Source: JAISGQ01 sp045534445 | GTDB lineage: Bacteria > Bacillota > Clostridia > Oscillospirales > Acutalibacteraceae | Length of the DNA stretch: 45,554 nucleotides | Direction of reading: 5' to 3' | NCBI GenBank assembly: GCA_045534445.1 | Contig: JAZSJQ010000044.1 | Coordinates: forward strand, 1 to 45,554 | Shown here: positions 32,551-40,368 of the stretch, in pieces | Layout: each line of letters begins with the position of its first letter | Numbering within the stretch: the stretch's first letter is position 1 | Made by a program: the position numbers and the translations under genes | The notes under the pieces: generated by a model | Databases searched by the model: none | What the model saw: the letters and a program-made list of their open reading frames with translations, nothing else | What the model was told of the DNA's origin: nothing

Positions 32551-32562
32551 TTGCATAAAAAC

Positions 32563-32593
32563 AGCCGCCCGAAAGATTATTTCGGGCGGCTGA
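32563..32593 (-). terminator. Terminator of the first GH5 gene
   Basis: A 13-bp GC-rich perfect stem (32563-32575 with 32581-32593) is followed on the minus strand by a run of T. Confidence 0.9.
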
Positions 32594-32604
32594 ATGATTC
32601 AGAA

Positions 32605-33705
32605 TCAGTCGTTATACTTCTGAAGCATCTCAAGGAACCACTGACCTGTTACGGAGAAGTCTTCCTCGGTGTAGTTGTTGTAATGAGTTACGTTGGGTTT
32701 AATGATAGCATGGGGCTCGCCTATGTTGGAGAATGTCCACATGACATGGGAAATGTTCTCCTTCTCAAGAAGCTCGATCCATGTGTCAGCACCCTCAAAA
32801 TCTCTGGGGAAGCCGCCGCTGGAAGCAGTTACGCCGTACTCTGTTACGAAGATGGGCAGACCGTTCTGGCTGCAGTTCTCAACGGTTGCACGCCAATCAT
32901 CCTTATGGGTTGCTGCGTAGAAGTGGAATGTGTAAAGGATATTGTCAAAATCAAGAGGATCAGCCATTACTGCGTTGAGATCCTTTGACCAATCGGGGTT
33001 ACCTACGATAATAACCGCATTGGGATCCTTTTCGCGAATGATGGGGATAATGGTCTCTGCATAGCTCTTTATGGGAGCCCAGTCAACACCGTTGGGCTCA
33101 TTGCAGATCTCATAAATTACGTTGTTGTGATCTGCGTACTTCTCTGCCATTTCAGCGAAGAAAAGCTTTGCCTCTTCGATATATGTATTGGGATCACCGT
33201 CATCGAGGATATGCCAGTCGATAATGACATACATATCGTGGATCCTGCCGTATTCAACACACTTGTCTATATCTTCCTTGTGTCTTTCCTTGTCACCGTC
33301 TGCACAGTAGCCGACGATACCTACACCATAGGTATACATTGCAGCGCGGTATACATTGATACCCATGTCCTCAGACATTTCTCTGAAGAGAGGCTCGTTG
33401 AAGAACAGCTCGGAGGTCATAAGACCATAGGAGCTGACGCCGCGAAGCATTACAGGCTCGCCGCTCTCAGAGCAGAGCTTGCCGTCGATTACCTGAAGCG
33501 CACCGCTGTTTGAAGGACGGTCTCTGCCATCATTATACACATTTGCCTTTGCAGGCTCCGGCTCGGCAGGCTCGGCAGGCTCAGCAGAGCTGTCGGAAAC
33601 AGCAGGCTGTCCGTTCTGCTCATCGGTCTTGTCCTGAGCAGTGCATCCGAAGCACACGGAAAGCAGAAGAAGCATTGCCATCAGTACACATAAAAATCTT
33701 CTCAT
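32605..33705 (-). CDS. GH5 glycoside hydrolase (endoglucanase-like) lipoprotein 1
   Basis: 366 residues from the ATG at 33705 (AGGGAGGG upstream). Lipoprotein signal peptide with Cys21, a Pro/Glu/Ala linker (about 38-53), then a GH5 barrel: LRGVSSYG, NVYRAAMYTYG, VIIDWHILDDG, IYEICNEPNG with acid/base Glu203, YTFHFYAATHKDDW, IFVTEYGVTASSGG with nucleophile Glu289, and MWTFSN. The gene fits a retaining endo-beta-glucanase (cellulase A branch) fixed to the outer membrane face. A cre-like palindrome in the leader suggests sugar control. A second, diverged GH5 lipoprotein lies at 36309. Confidence 0.92.
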   Translation of the reverse strand: MRRFLCVLMAMLLLLSVCFGCTAQDKTDEQNGQPAVSDSSAEPAEPAEPEPAKANVYNDGRDRPSNSGALQVIDGKLCSESGEPVMLRGVSSYGLMTSELFFNEPLFREMSEDMGINVYRAAMYTYGVGIVGYCADGDKERHKEDIDKCVEYGRIHDMYVIIDWHILDDGDPNTYIEEAKLFFAEMAEKYADHNNVIYEICNEPNGVDWAPIKSYAETIIPIIREKDPNAVIIVGNPDWSKDLNAVMADPLDFDNILYTFHFYAATHKDDWRATVENCSQNGLPIFVTEYGVTASSGGFPRDFEGADTWIELLEKENISHVMWTFSNIGEPHAIIKPNVTHYNNYTEEDFSVTGQWFLEMLQKYND

Positions 33706-33731
33706 ATTAATACCCTCCCTGATTGCTCGCC

Positions 33732-33743
33732 GAAAACGTTTTC
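33732..33743. promoter_or_regulatory. LacI/CcpA-type operator palindrome upstream of GH5-1
   Basis: The perfect 12-bp palindrome GAAAACGTTTTC with a central CG is the form bound by LacI/GalR-family regulators, including CcpA (cre). It lies 27 nt before the GH5-1 start and downstream of the likely promoter, a roadblock position. A possible promoter on the minus strand (TTGAAA, 17-nt spacer, TAAAGT) lies about 20-45 nt further upstream. Confidence 0.65.
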
Positions 33744-33865
33744 TATCATTCTCAGCATATTGTACTTTAAATAATAACATATGATTTTTCAAATAGCAAG
33801 AAGCATTATGGTATTTGCTACATTTAAAACTAAGTTAAAAAAGGGTTTTCATTTTTCTGACGGCA

Positions 33866-33894
33866 TTGACCTTTACGCTGCGTTATTCTATACT
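33866..33894 (+). promoter_or_regulatory. Sigma-A promoter of the RlmCD2-CPBP-cupin operon
   Basis: TTGACC (33866-33871), 17-nt spacer, TATACT (33889-33894); GAGGAGG and the ATG at 33926 follow. Confidence 0.8.
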
Positions 33895-33925
33895 TTATCT
33901 GTACTTGTAATTGAGGAGGTACAGC

Positions 33926-35107
33926 ATGGCAAACAATGCTCACAACTGCCCCGTATATAAGAAATGCGGCGGCTGTCAGCTTCAGAATATGGATTATGCG
34001 GAACAGCTCCGTTTCAAGCAGGCAAAGGCGGTGGGACTTCTGGGAAGATTCTGCCGTATTGCTGATATAATCGGTATGGAACATCCGTACCACTACCGCA
34101 ACAAGGTACAGGCCGCCTTCGGAAGAGATCGGAGAGGTGTTTATTCGGGAGTATATCAGTCCTCCTCGCACCGTATTGTCCCTGTTGAGAGCTGTCTTAT
34201 CGAAGACGAAAAGGCGGACAGCATAATCGCTTCGATCCGCAGACTTGCAAGACGGTTTTCCATTACCGTATACGACATGAACAGCAAGCGGGGATTTCTC
34301 CGTCATGTACTGGTAAAACGCAGTTTTTCAACAGGTCAGATAATGGTAGTCATCGTTTCCTCTGTGGCGGAGTTTCCTCACAAGAAGGATTTTGTTGCCG
34401 CGCTGCTTAAAGAACACCCCGAGATAACCACTATTGTACATAACGTAAATGACCGCTCAACTGCTCTTATGCTTGGCAGTAAAAGCTCGGTGCTTTACGG
34501 CAGCGGTATTATCGAAGACCTGCTTCTTTCCTGCCGATTCAGGATATCCCCGAAATCCTTCTATCAGGTAAACCCCATTCAGACCGAAAAGCTCTATTCC
34601 CTTGCAATGGAATATCTTGAGCTTAAAGGCAGTGAAATTGTACTGGACGCTTACTGCGGCACGGGTACGCTTGGAATACTCGCTGCCAAGGCAGGGGCAG
34701 GCAGGGTCATAGGCGTTGAAGTAAATGCCGATGCTGTAAAAGATGCAAAAATCAACGCGGAGCTTAATGATATTGATAATATAGAATTCGTATGCGGTGA
34801 CGCAGGAGATTTCATATCGGGTCTTGCCCGTGAAAATCAGCATCTTGATGCTGTTATTATGGATCCTCCGAGAGCAGGCAGCACGGTTCAGTTCATGCGC
34901 TCTGTCGTCTCACTCTCCCCCGACAGGATCGTCTATGTTTCCTGTAATCCCGAGACCCTCAAACGTGACCTTATGTATTTTTCAAAGAACGGCTATAAAG
35001 TACGAAAGATCACACCTGTTGATATGTTTCCTCATACAAGCCATGTGGAATGCGTAACGCTTCTGGTCATGAAAAATGCCGATTTTTCTTCGGAGGTGCA
35101 GCAGTGA
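33926..35107 (+). CDS. Second RlmCD/TrmA-family RNA methyltransferase, no TRAM domain
   Basis: 393 residues from the ATG at 33926 (GAGGAGG upstream). It starts directly at the Fe-S cysteine region (CPVYKKCGGCQLQNM) and lacks the N-terminal TRAM RNA-binding domain of the 26828-28201 gene. The rest is intact: HYRNKVQAAF, FYQVNPIQTEKLY, VLDAYCGTGTLGI for S-adenosylmethionine, MDPPRAGS, and YVSCNPETLKRDL with the catalytic Cys. TRAM-less members exist in the RlmC/RlmCD group. Likely methylates a uracil C5 in 23S rRNA, possibly a different site from paralogue 1. It overlaps the following gene by 4 nt. Confidence 0.88.
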   Translation: MANNAHNCPVYKKCGGCQLQNMDYAEQLRFKQAKAVGLLGRFCRIADIIGMEHPYHYRNKVQAAFGRDRRGVYSGVYQSSSHRIVPVESCLIEDEKADSIIASIRRLARRFSITVYDMNSKRGFLRHVLVKRSFSTGQIMVVIVSSVAEFPHKKDFVAALLKEHPEITTIVHNVNDRSTALMLGSKSSVLYGSGIIEDLLLSCRFRISPKSFYQVNPIQTEKLYSLAMEYLELKGSEIVLDAYCGTGTLGILAAKAGAGRVIGVEVNADAVKDAKINAELNDIDNIEFVCGDAGDFISGLARENQHLDAVIMDPPRAGSTVQFMRSVVSLSPDRIVYVSCNPETLKRDLMYFSKNGYKVRKITPVDMFPHTSHVECVTLLVMKNADFSSEVQQ

Positions 35108-35868
35108 TAAATATATCATCTAACCAAAAATACTCGGGCGTGCTTTCGGCAGTAGTTATTGCAGGTATATTTACTGCAATCTCACTGCTTGGTCTGCAGT
35201 TTTTCAACGGTACTGCCTGGTACCTGTTCAGCAGTGCATTAAGATTTGTTTTCGGCTTTATAATACTATATGCGGTAAATAAAATATACCAAAAGCCCGC
35301 AAGTGATATTTTTACCACAAAAGGCTTCGTTCCTGCACTTATTGCAGGTTTGGGATTTATCGTTTACTTTGCTTATTACCTGCTTGTCTGGTGTTCGGGA
35401 GTAAAATCGATAACAGGTCTTACCTCAGGCATTCTGATTTCAAGAATTATTTTACAGCAGATCGCAACGGGCTTTTTTGAGGAGCTTAATTTCCGTATGC
35501 TCATTCTTGAAGGTTATTTTCACGGGAACAGAACCCTTAAAAACAGGCTCATATATGCATTTCTGAGTTTCCTTATTTTCGGTGCAATACACGTTGTAAC
35601 AGGCTGGAATACATACACCTTCCTGCAGACGGGCATAATCGGTTTTTCATTTGCAGTCATGTATCTGAAATCGGGGAATATACTCCTCCCCATGTTCCTT
35701 CATTTTATTTACGACATTTTTGCAAATCTGGCAAACTACATCGAATGGAATGATTCGGCTTTGTTTGTCAGCCTTAACTCAGTATTTGATCTATCGCTGA
35801 TTGTCATGTTCGTTATCTCTTTTGTGATGCTTACTATAAAAGAAAAAGCCTTGACCAGATCAGCGTGA
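35104..35868 (+). CDS. CPBP family intramembrane protease homologue
   Basis: 254 residues from a GTG overlapping the preceding stop (GTGA), with GGAGG upstream. About eight hydrophobic helices. CPBP (Abi/CAAX-like) motifs: GFFEELNFRMLILEGYF (Glu-Glu-x-x-x-Arg), FLIFGAIHVVTG (His) and LLPMFLHFIYDIFAN (His with Asp). The family covers CAAX-type proteases and bacteriocin self-immunity proteins; no bacteriocin gene is nearby. Translationally coupled to the methyltransferase. Confidence 0.85.
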   Translation: MINISSNQKYSGVLSAVVIAGIFTAISLLGLQFFNGTAWYLFSSALRFVFGFIILYAVNKIYQKPASDIFTTKGFVPALIAGLGFIVYFAYYLLVWCSGVKSITGLTSGILISRIILQQIATGFFEELNFRMLILEGYFHGNRTLKNRLIYAFLSFLIFGAIHVVTGWNTYTFLQTGIIGFSFAVMYLKSGNILLPMFLHFIYDIFANLANYIEWNDSALFVSLNSVFDLSLIVMFVISFVMLTIKEKALTRSA

Positions 35869-35884
35869 TGACTGTGAGGATACT

Positions 35885-36262
35885 ATGGAATTTATAAACG
35901 GAAAAGATATCATGGAATTATCAAATCCCGGGGTGGTTTCAAGACAGCTTCTGAGTCCTGCAAACTCCTCAAGCCGCAGGGTAACCATCACCGAGGTGCA
36001 TCTTGAGGCAGGTGCCTCCCAGCCGCGGCACACCCATTCCGCCTCCGAGCAGATATGGTATGCCGTGAAAGGCCGTGGGAAACTTCTCCTTGCAGACAAT
36101 AAGGAAAGAGATTTCATCTCAGGCGATGTTGTAAGATTCGCCGACTCCGATGTTCATGGGCTTTTCAATAACGGAGACACCGAATTTGTATATATTTCGG
36201 TCACTGCGCCGCCTATTGATTTTTCCTATGCATACGGCTCGGAAAAGAGCAAAAGCAGATAA
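35885..36262 (+). CDS. Cupin domain protein
   Basis: 125 residues. One cupin barrel: VTITEVHLEAGASQPRHTHSASEQIWYAVKGRGKLLL (His-x-His and Glu metal ligands) and FISGDVVRFADSDVHGLFNNGD (second motif with His). The metal site looks complete. No extra domain, so an enzyme or a small-ligand binder are equally possible. Sixteen nucleotides after the CPBP gene. Confidence 0.87.
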   Translation: MEFINGKDIMELSNPGVVSRQLLSPANSSSRRVTITEVHLEAGASQPRHTHSASEQIWYAVKGRGKLLLADNKERDFISGDVVRFADSDVHGLFNNGDTEFVYISVTAPPIDFSYAYGSEKSKSR

Positions 36263-36308
36263 ATGCTTATAGATTTTCGGTAGTTTGTCAAAGAAAGCGA
36301 GAATGCAT

Positions 36309-37976
36309 ATGAAACGATCATTATGCCTGTTTATGTGTGCTGTGATGATGTTCGGATTGCTGTTCGGATGCAGCAAGTCCGAAGAAAAGCCGTCATCTGC
36401 AACTGAGCTTATAATTGACTACAATCGTTCGGTAGATATATCCGACAAAGAAACACGCACTGCTGTTCTGCCCGAGGGCACATTGGAACTGGCATCACAG
36501 CTTCCGGAGGCTGCGTGGAATAACCTGCCGAAGTGGAATGGCGTTACTATTCCGAATATGCAGCAGTATGAATGCATATACGATGGAGAACCGCAGGTAT
36601 TCAGTTACGAAGACATGAAAAAAATATCGGAATTAGGATTCAACTTTGTCCGTGTCCCTCTGGATACCCGACTGTTCTTTGACCCTGAAAACCCCGACAA
36701 AGTGCATCTTGATAAGCTTGTAAATCTGGATGAGCTGATTTCCCGGGGCGCAGAATTTGAAACCCATATATGTCTTGACGTACATAACAGCATCGGCTTT
36801 TACACAAATGATACAAGTGCTTACGATACGATGTGGGAAAATCCCGAGGAACAGGAGCATTTCCTCGTCTTCTGGGAAATGCTGGCCGAGCGATACAAAG
36901 ATGTCCCCAGTAATCTGCTTTCCTTCAACCTGATGAACGAACCCAATGGTATTACAGAGACGCAATATGTAGATCTTATGCGCAGGGCCATAAAGCGTAT
37001 TCGCACCTATACACCTGATCGTCTTATCTTCGTGGATATGATGGACACTGCAAAAGAACCCATGTACTCCCTTGTTGAAGATCAGGTTGCTCAGGCATTC
37101 CACTTCTATGAGCCCAGTGCGCTGACCCACACGACCATACATGATAATTTTGATTTCGGCGGTGGATATCCTGTATTCAGCGGCAAGGGCTTTATTTCGC
37201 GTCATGTGGGTGACGCTGAATTTGTTATCGAGGGAAATTTCCCTGCCGGAACAAAAATCAGCTTCATTGTTGATCAGGTTCATCTGGGCGGACCTCTTTC
37301 TCTTACAGCAGACGGGCAAGAGGTATTTTCCAACGAATATGATTATGATGCCGTGGGAGAAGATGGCTGCACATATATTGAGGAAGAAGGAACCGGCGGA
37401 GAATATCGGGGTTACAACAACACATTTGAAGCCGTGCTGCCGGAAGATGCTTCTGTTCTGCGGCTTAGTGCAGCCGGAGATATCTATTGGTTCAATCTGA
37501 AAGCAATGGTTATCCGTACAGGAGAAAGGCAATATATGTTTGAACAAAACCACGATTCTCTGCCGGTAGGAAAAAGAATTGAATATATTCCCAATTCACA
37601 TATTATCATAGGTGAAGACGGCACTATTACCGATGAGAGCGATATCCTGTTCAAGGTGATAGATGCCTCGTATATCAATGACAGGTTTGCAAAATACGCG
37701 GCATTTTCAAAGGAAACCGGAGTTGCCGTCATGCTGCAGGAATTCGGTGTTATTTTTGCTGCTGACTATGGTATGACCTTGCAATATCTGAATGATTTGC
37801 TTGATGCCGCCAATGCCAACGGGCTGAACTGGTGCAGCTGGGATTACTTTGGTCCCTTCAGCTTCTATCTGGTGAGCGAAGACAGACGGCGTGAGGGTGC
37901 GACCTATGAGGAGTTTTCAAACGGCTTTATCGCCACAGAAATGCTGGAAGTATATCAGAACCATTTGACTCAATAA
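36309..37976 (+). CDS. GH5 glycoside hydrolase lipoprotein 2 with inserted domain
   Basis: 555 residues from the ATG at 36309 (an ATG two codons earlier is also possible; the ribosome binding site GCGAGA is weak). Lipobox LLFGC (Cys21). GH5 barrel: GFNFVRVPLDTRLFF, FETHICLDVHNS, LLSFNLMNEPNG with acid/base Glu211, and QAFHFYEPS. The nucleophile segment VMLQEFGVIF (Glu478) comes only after about 160 extra residues (about 285-450) rich in beta-strand and Gly, resembling a beta-sandwich or carbohydrate-binding module inserted in the barrel. WCSWDYFGPFSFY follows. Likely a surface beta-glucan or related hydrolase. It ends next to the tRNA attachment site. Confidence 0.87.
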   Translation: MKRSLCLFMCAVMMFGLLFGCSKSEEKPSSATELIIDYNRSVDISDKETRTAVLPEGTLELASQLPEAAWNNLPKWNGVTIPNMQQYECIYDGEPQVFSYEDMKKISELGFNFVRVPLDTRLFFDPENPDKVHLDKLVNLDELISRGAEFETHICLDVHNSIGFYTNDTSAYDTMWENPEEQEHFLVFWEMLAERYKDVPSNLLSFNLMNEPNGITETQYVDLMRRAIKRIRTYTPDRLIFVDMMDTAKEPMYSLVEDQVAQAFHFYEPSALTHTTIHDNFDFGGGYPVFSGKGFISRHVGDAEFVIEGNFPAGTKISFIVDQVHLGGPLSLTADGQEVFSNEYDYDAVGEDGCTYIEEEGTGGEYRGYNNTFEAVLPEDASVLRLSAAGDIYWFNLKAMVIRTGERQYMFEQNHDSLPVGKRIEYIPNSHIIIGEDGTITDESDILFKVIDASYINDRFAKYAAFSKETGVAVMLQEFGVIFAADYGMTLQYLNDLLDAANANGLNWCSWDYFGPFSFYLVSEDRRREGATYEEFSNGFIATEMLEVYQNHLTQ

Positions 37977-37984
37977 TTTTACAA

Positions 37985-38020
37985 TGGGCTGCCGCAGATT
38001 TTGTGTTCTGCGACAGCCCA
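37985..38020 (+). terminator. Terminator of GH5-2
   Basis: The stem TGGGCTG-CGCAG/CTGCG-CAGCCCA (one mismatch) lies nine bases after the stop at 37976. Confidence 0.8.
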
Positions 38021-38037
38021 CCAAATATATAAAACAA

Positions 38038-38068
38038 AGACCGCATAAACATCACGTTTATGCGGTCT
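38038..38068 (-). terminator. Terminator of the displaced tRNA-Pro end
   Basis: A 13-bp perfect stem (38038-38050 with 38056-38068) lies seven bases beyond the tRNA 3' end and is followed on the minus strand by TTTGTTTT. It is the original terminator of the tRNA gene. Confidence 0.85.
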
Positions 38069-38074
38069 AAACGA

Positions 38075-38119
38075 TGGTCCGAGTGACAGGAGTCGAACCT
38101 GCGGCCTCTTGAACCCCAT
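38075..38119 (-). other. tRNA-Pro(GGG) 3' fragment: attachment site of an integrated element
   Basis: Read on the minus strand, this is the second half of a proline tRNA: anticodon loop ATGGGGT (anticodon GGG), 3' anticodon stem TCAAG, variable loop, T-arm GCAGG-TTCGACT-CCTGT, acceptor 3' strand CACTCGG, discriminator A and encoded CCA. No 5' half (it should begin CCGAGTG) lies to the right; similarity stops within the anticodon arm. This is the mark of site-specific integration into a tRNA 3' end, where the incoming element restores the tRNA at its far end and displaces this copy. Confidence 0.8.
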
Positions 38120-38235
38120 TGAAATTCACTCCAAAACTGGTTATCACGCAAAATCACAGAATGGCACAACCATGCGAAAAATCAAGGTTTTATATGACAT
38201 CTTGAACCGGTCAATAACGGGCCGTGTTATTCTAT

Positions 38236-38258
38236 TTACAGTCAAAATTACAGTCAAA
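38236..38258. repeat. Direct repeat TTACAGTCAAA x2 at the element end
   Basis: Copies at 38236-38246 and 38248-38258, 12 bp apart, about 120 bp inside the attachment site. Position and size fit arm-type sites for a tyrosine integrase. The rest of 38120-38297 shows nothing else recognisable. Confidence 0.45.
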
Positions 38259-38297
38259 CAAAAACGATAATAATCATTTTTGAAAATTAATGGGCAA

Positions 38298-40268
38298 TTA
38301 TACTATTGAATGATGTACTCCTTTTTCCTTGCAATAACGCCAAGCATAAGAAAACGGCGAGCATACGACTGTCAAATTGGGACAATTTTCGAAAACGTTG
38401 CTACCTATAGACTTTACAGATCTAGGCAAATACAATTTTTCTAGACATATACAATCTTTGAAAGCGCAATCACCTATGCTTTCTATCCCTTCCGGCAATC
38501 GAATGCTTTTCGCTTTTTTTAGGTCACTGAATGCAAAATGTGCAATTGTAGTTACTGTGTCAGGAATCTCTATTATTGAAAAACTGCATCTTGAAAACGC
38601 AAATTCACCTATAGACTTTACTTTGAGTCCAAAGTACTCTCTTTCGATTTTAACGCTATCACACCCCTCGTCACAATCACATATTTCTATTGAAGATCCA
38701 TCTTCTATGAGCTTATATGAAATGTCGGGCAAATTAAAAGATCGTGCCTTTATTTTCCCTTCAGAGTCAGATATAAAACATCCGTGTTGCTTAAGCTGTT
38801 CTTCTATCCGCGCCATCATATCATTGCTTGAGTGCTCCCATAAGCAAAGATTATGCTTGCTTCCGTATCTCATTGCTAGTGCAGCAGGGTATGAGCATTG
38901 CTCAAGATTCATAATAGTGAACGGCTTGCCTGATTCTTCGGCAAAACCAAAATCGCACGCCATCATATCTGAGTTTGTATAGCTCTTTGTCACACATGGC
39001 AAAAACAACTTGCAATTCTTGCTCATAATCAATTTCGCACGACCAATCTCATCCTCGTTTTCGCACGAACGAATATTAAATCCTCTGCTGTACAGTTCAG
39101 ATATTATTGGTAGTATTGTATATATATCATCCCTGTGCACACTTAGCACCGCATAGGGAGCATCGTTGCACCATACAATGTTCTTTGTGTTTGTAGCATC
39201 AGCATAAAATTCTCTATCGGGTTCAGCTGTTTCAAAGGCAGCTATTAATTCACTTACTGGTATTTCAGCTTCTTTTATGCTTTCAGGTAATTCTTCGGTT
39301 CCGTCCAACAAAGCTTGAATATATGCATCTTCTTTTTCGGGTTCATACAATTCAAATCTCATTCCAAATCGCCTTGCGAAGTCATGCGCATAAGAGTCTT
39401 TCACGCACTGAATCAGAGGCAGCGATGAACCTCTAAACATATCGGATTCCATGTGCGTTACACCTTCATGTATTGTTATGTATTCCATTGACGTGCAACC
39501 AAAAAATGTACATGCTAAAGATTTGACTTTTCTCGGGATTATCAACGATTTAAGTGATCTGCAGTTTGCGAACACGAATGGACCAATGTGCTCAACGCAC
39601 TCAGGTATAAATATCGTTTCAACCTCACCATTGTCCTTAAAAACACCGCCCAAGGTGGAACCACCTAATTGCGTGACTGGCATACCATTTATTGTCGATG
39701 GAATTCCAACCACTTTATTGTGTCCCTTATATTTTGTGATTTTTACCCCGTTGGAACTCTGTACATATTCCCAGTCAGCATTTATATCTGGCGTACCAGA
39801 CGCAAGCTCTCTGATATGTCCAATTGCTTTTCTTTGCCCGTAATTTTGTATGCCGCCAAGCTCACTTGTTATCGTAGCATCTGTTACGGCTTTGCTATCA
39901 ATCAGAAGCATTTCTATACCAGAAGGAATCTCTAAGACATTTTCAATCCAATATGTCAAAATCTTCTTTTTGTTTCGAATAGCAAATTTTAATTCAAAGT
40001 TTCGTATATACTCGCTCTTAACAGAACTGTTAGACACAAACAAGATAAAAAGATCGCAGTTTACTATGTGATTTGCAATGACATCATCGTATTCTGAATC
40101 AATCTCAATTCCTTCGTCATACCAAATATTCCATCCTGCCTCATATATCTTTGAAATAATAGGGTATACCAAGTCTTTATCGTCGTGCGAATAACTTGCA
40201 AATATATAGGGGGTGTCTTCGCACGCCTTAAACGGGATATGGATTTTTCTGTTTGCATTCTCAATCAT
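38298..40268 (-). CDS. TIR-LRR-TIR-like-LRR protein A
   Basis: 656 residues, TAGGAGG upstream. TIR domain 1 (about 19-108): PYIFASYSHDDKDLVYPII, GWNIWYDEGIEI, then SEYIRNFELKFAI, whose Glu92 sits where the catalytic NADase Glu of TIR enzymes lies. LRR block 1 (about 215-285) is of BspA/LRR_5 type (FIPECVEHIGPFVFANC). A second TIR-like domain (about 369-497): PYAVLSVHRDDIYTILPII, GFNIRSCENEDEIG, CDFGFAEESGKP, with Asp439 where Glu is expected, so probably inactive. LRR block 2 (about 545-635) then a short C-terminus (to 656). No signal peptide or membrane helix. It resembles an immune receptor: effector TIR plus repeat recognition. Paralogous to the next gene on the same strand. Confidence 0.85.
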   Translation of the reverse strand: MIENANRKIHIPFKACEDTPYIFASYSHDDKDLVYPIISKIYEAGWNIWYDEGIEIDSEYDDVIANHIVNCDLFILFVSNSSVKSEYIRNFELKFAIRNKKKILTYWIENVLEIPSGIEMLLIDSKAVTDATITSELGGIQNYGQRKAIGHIRELASGTPDINADWEYVQSSNGVKITKYKGHNKVVGIPSTINGMPVTQLGGSTLGGVFKDNGEVETIFIPECVEHIGPFVFANCRSLKSLIIPRKVKSLACTFFGCTSMEYITIHEGVTHMESDMFRGSSLPLIQCVKDSYAHDFARRFGMRFELYEPEKEDAYIQALLDGTEELPESIKEAEIPVSELIAAFETAEPDREFYADATNTKNIVWCNDAPYAVLSVHRDDIYTILPIISELYSRGFNIRSCENEDEIGRAKLIMSKNCKLFLPCVTKSYTNSDMMACDFGFAEESGKPFTIMNLEQCSYPAALAMRYGSKHNLCLWEHSSNDMMARIEEQLKQHGCFISDSEGKIKARSFNLPDISYKLIEDGSSIEICDCDEGCDSVKIEREYFGLKVKSIGEFAFSRCSFSIIEIPDTVTTIAHFAFSDLKKAKSIRLPEGIESIGDCAFKDCICLEKLYLPRSVKSIGSNVFENCPNLTVVCSPFSYAWRYCKEKGVHHSIV

Positions 40269-40368
40269 TTACTGTTCCTCCTATGTTATACTACTTAACG
40301 ATACGAATTCTTCCACTACTTCCGATATAGATGAAGTTTATTAACTACCGATTTACTCGCGAACGGAT

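Noticed and set aside
37927..38169. Small minus-strand ORF across the tRNA fragment
   Set aside because: It reads through terminator and tRNA sequence; no ribosome binding site and no integrase motif.
38120..38297. Possible integrase remnant at the element's left end
   Set aside because: No tyrosine-recombinase motif is found in any frame; only short direct repeats are visible.
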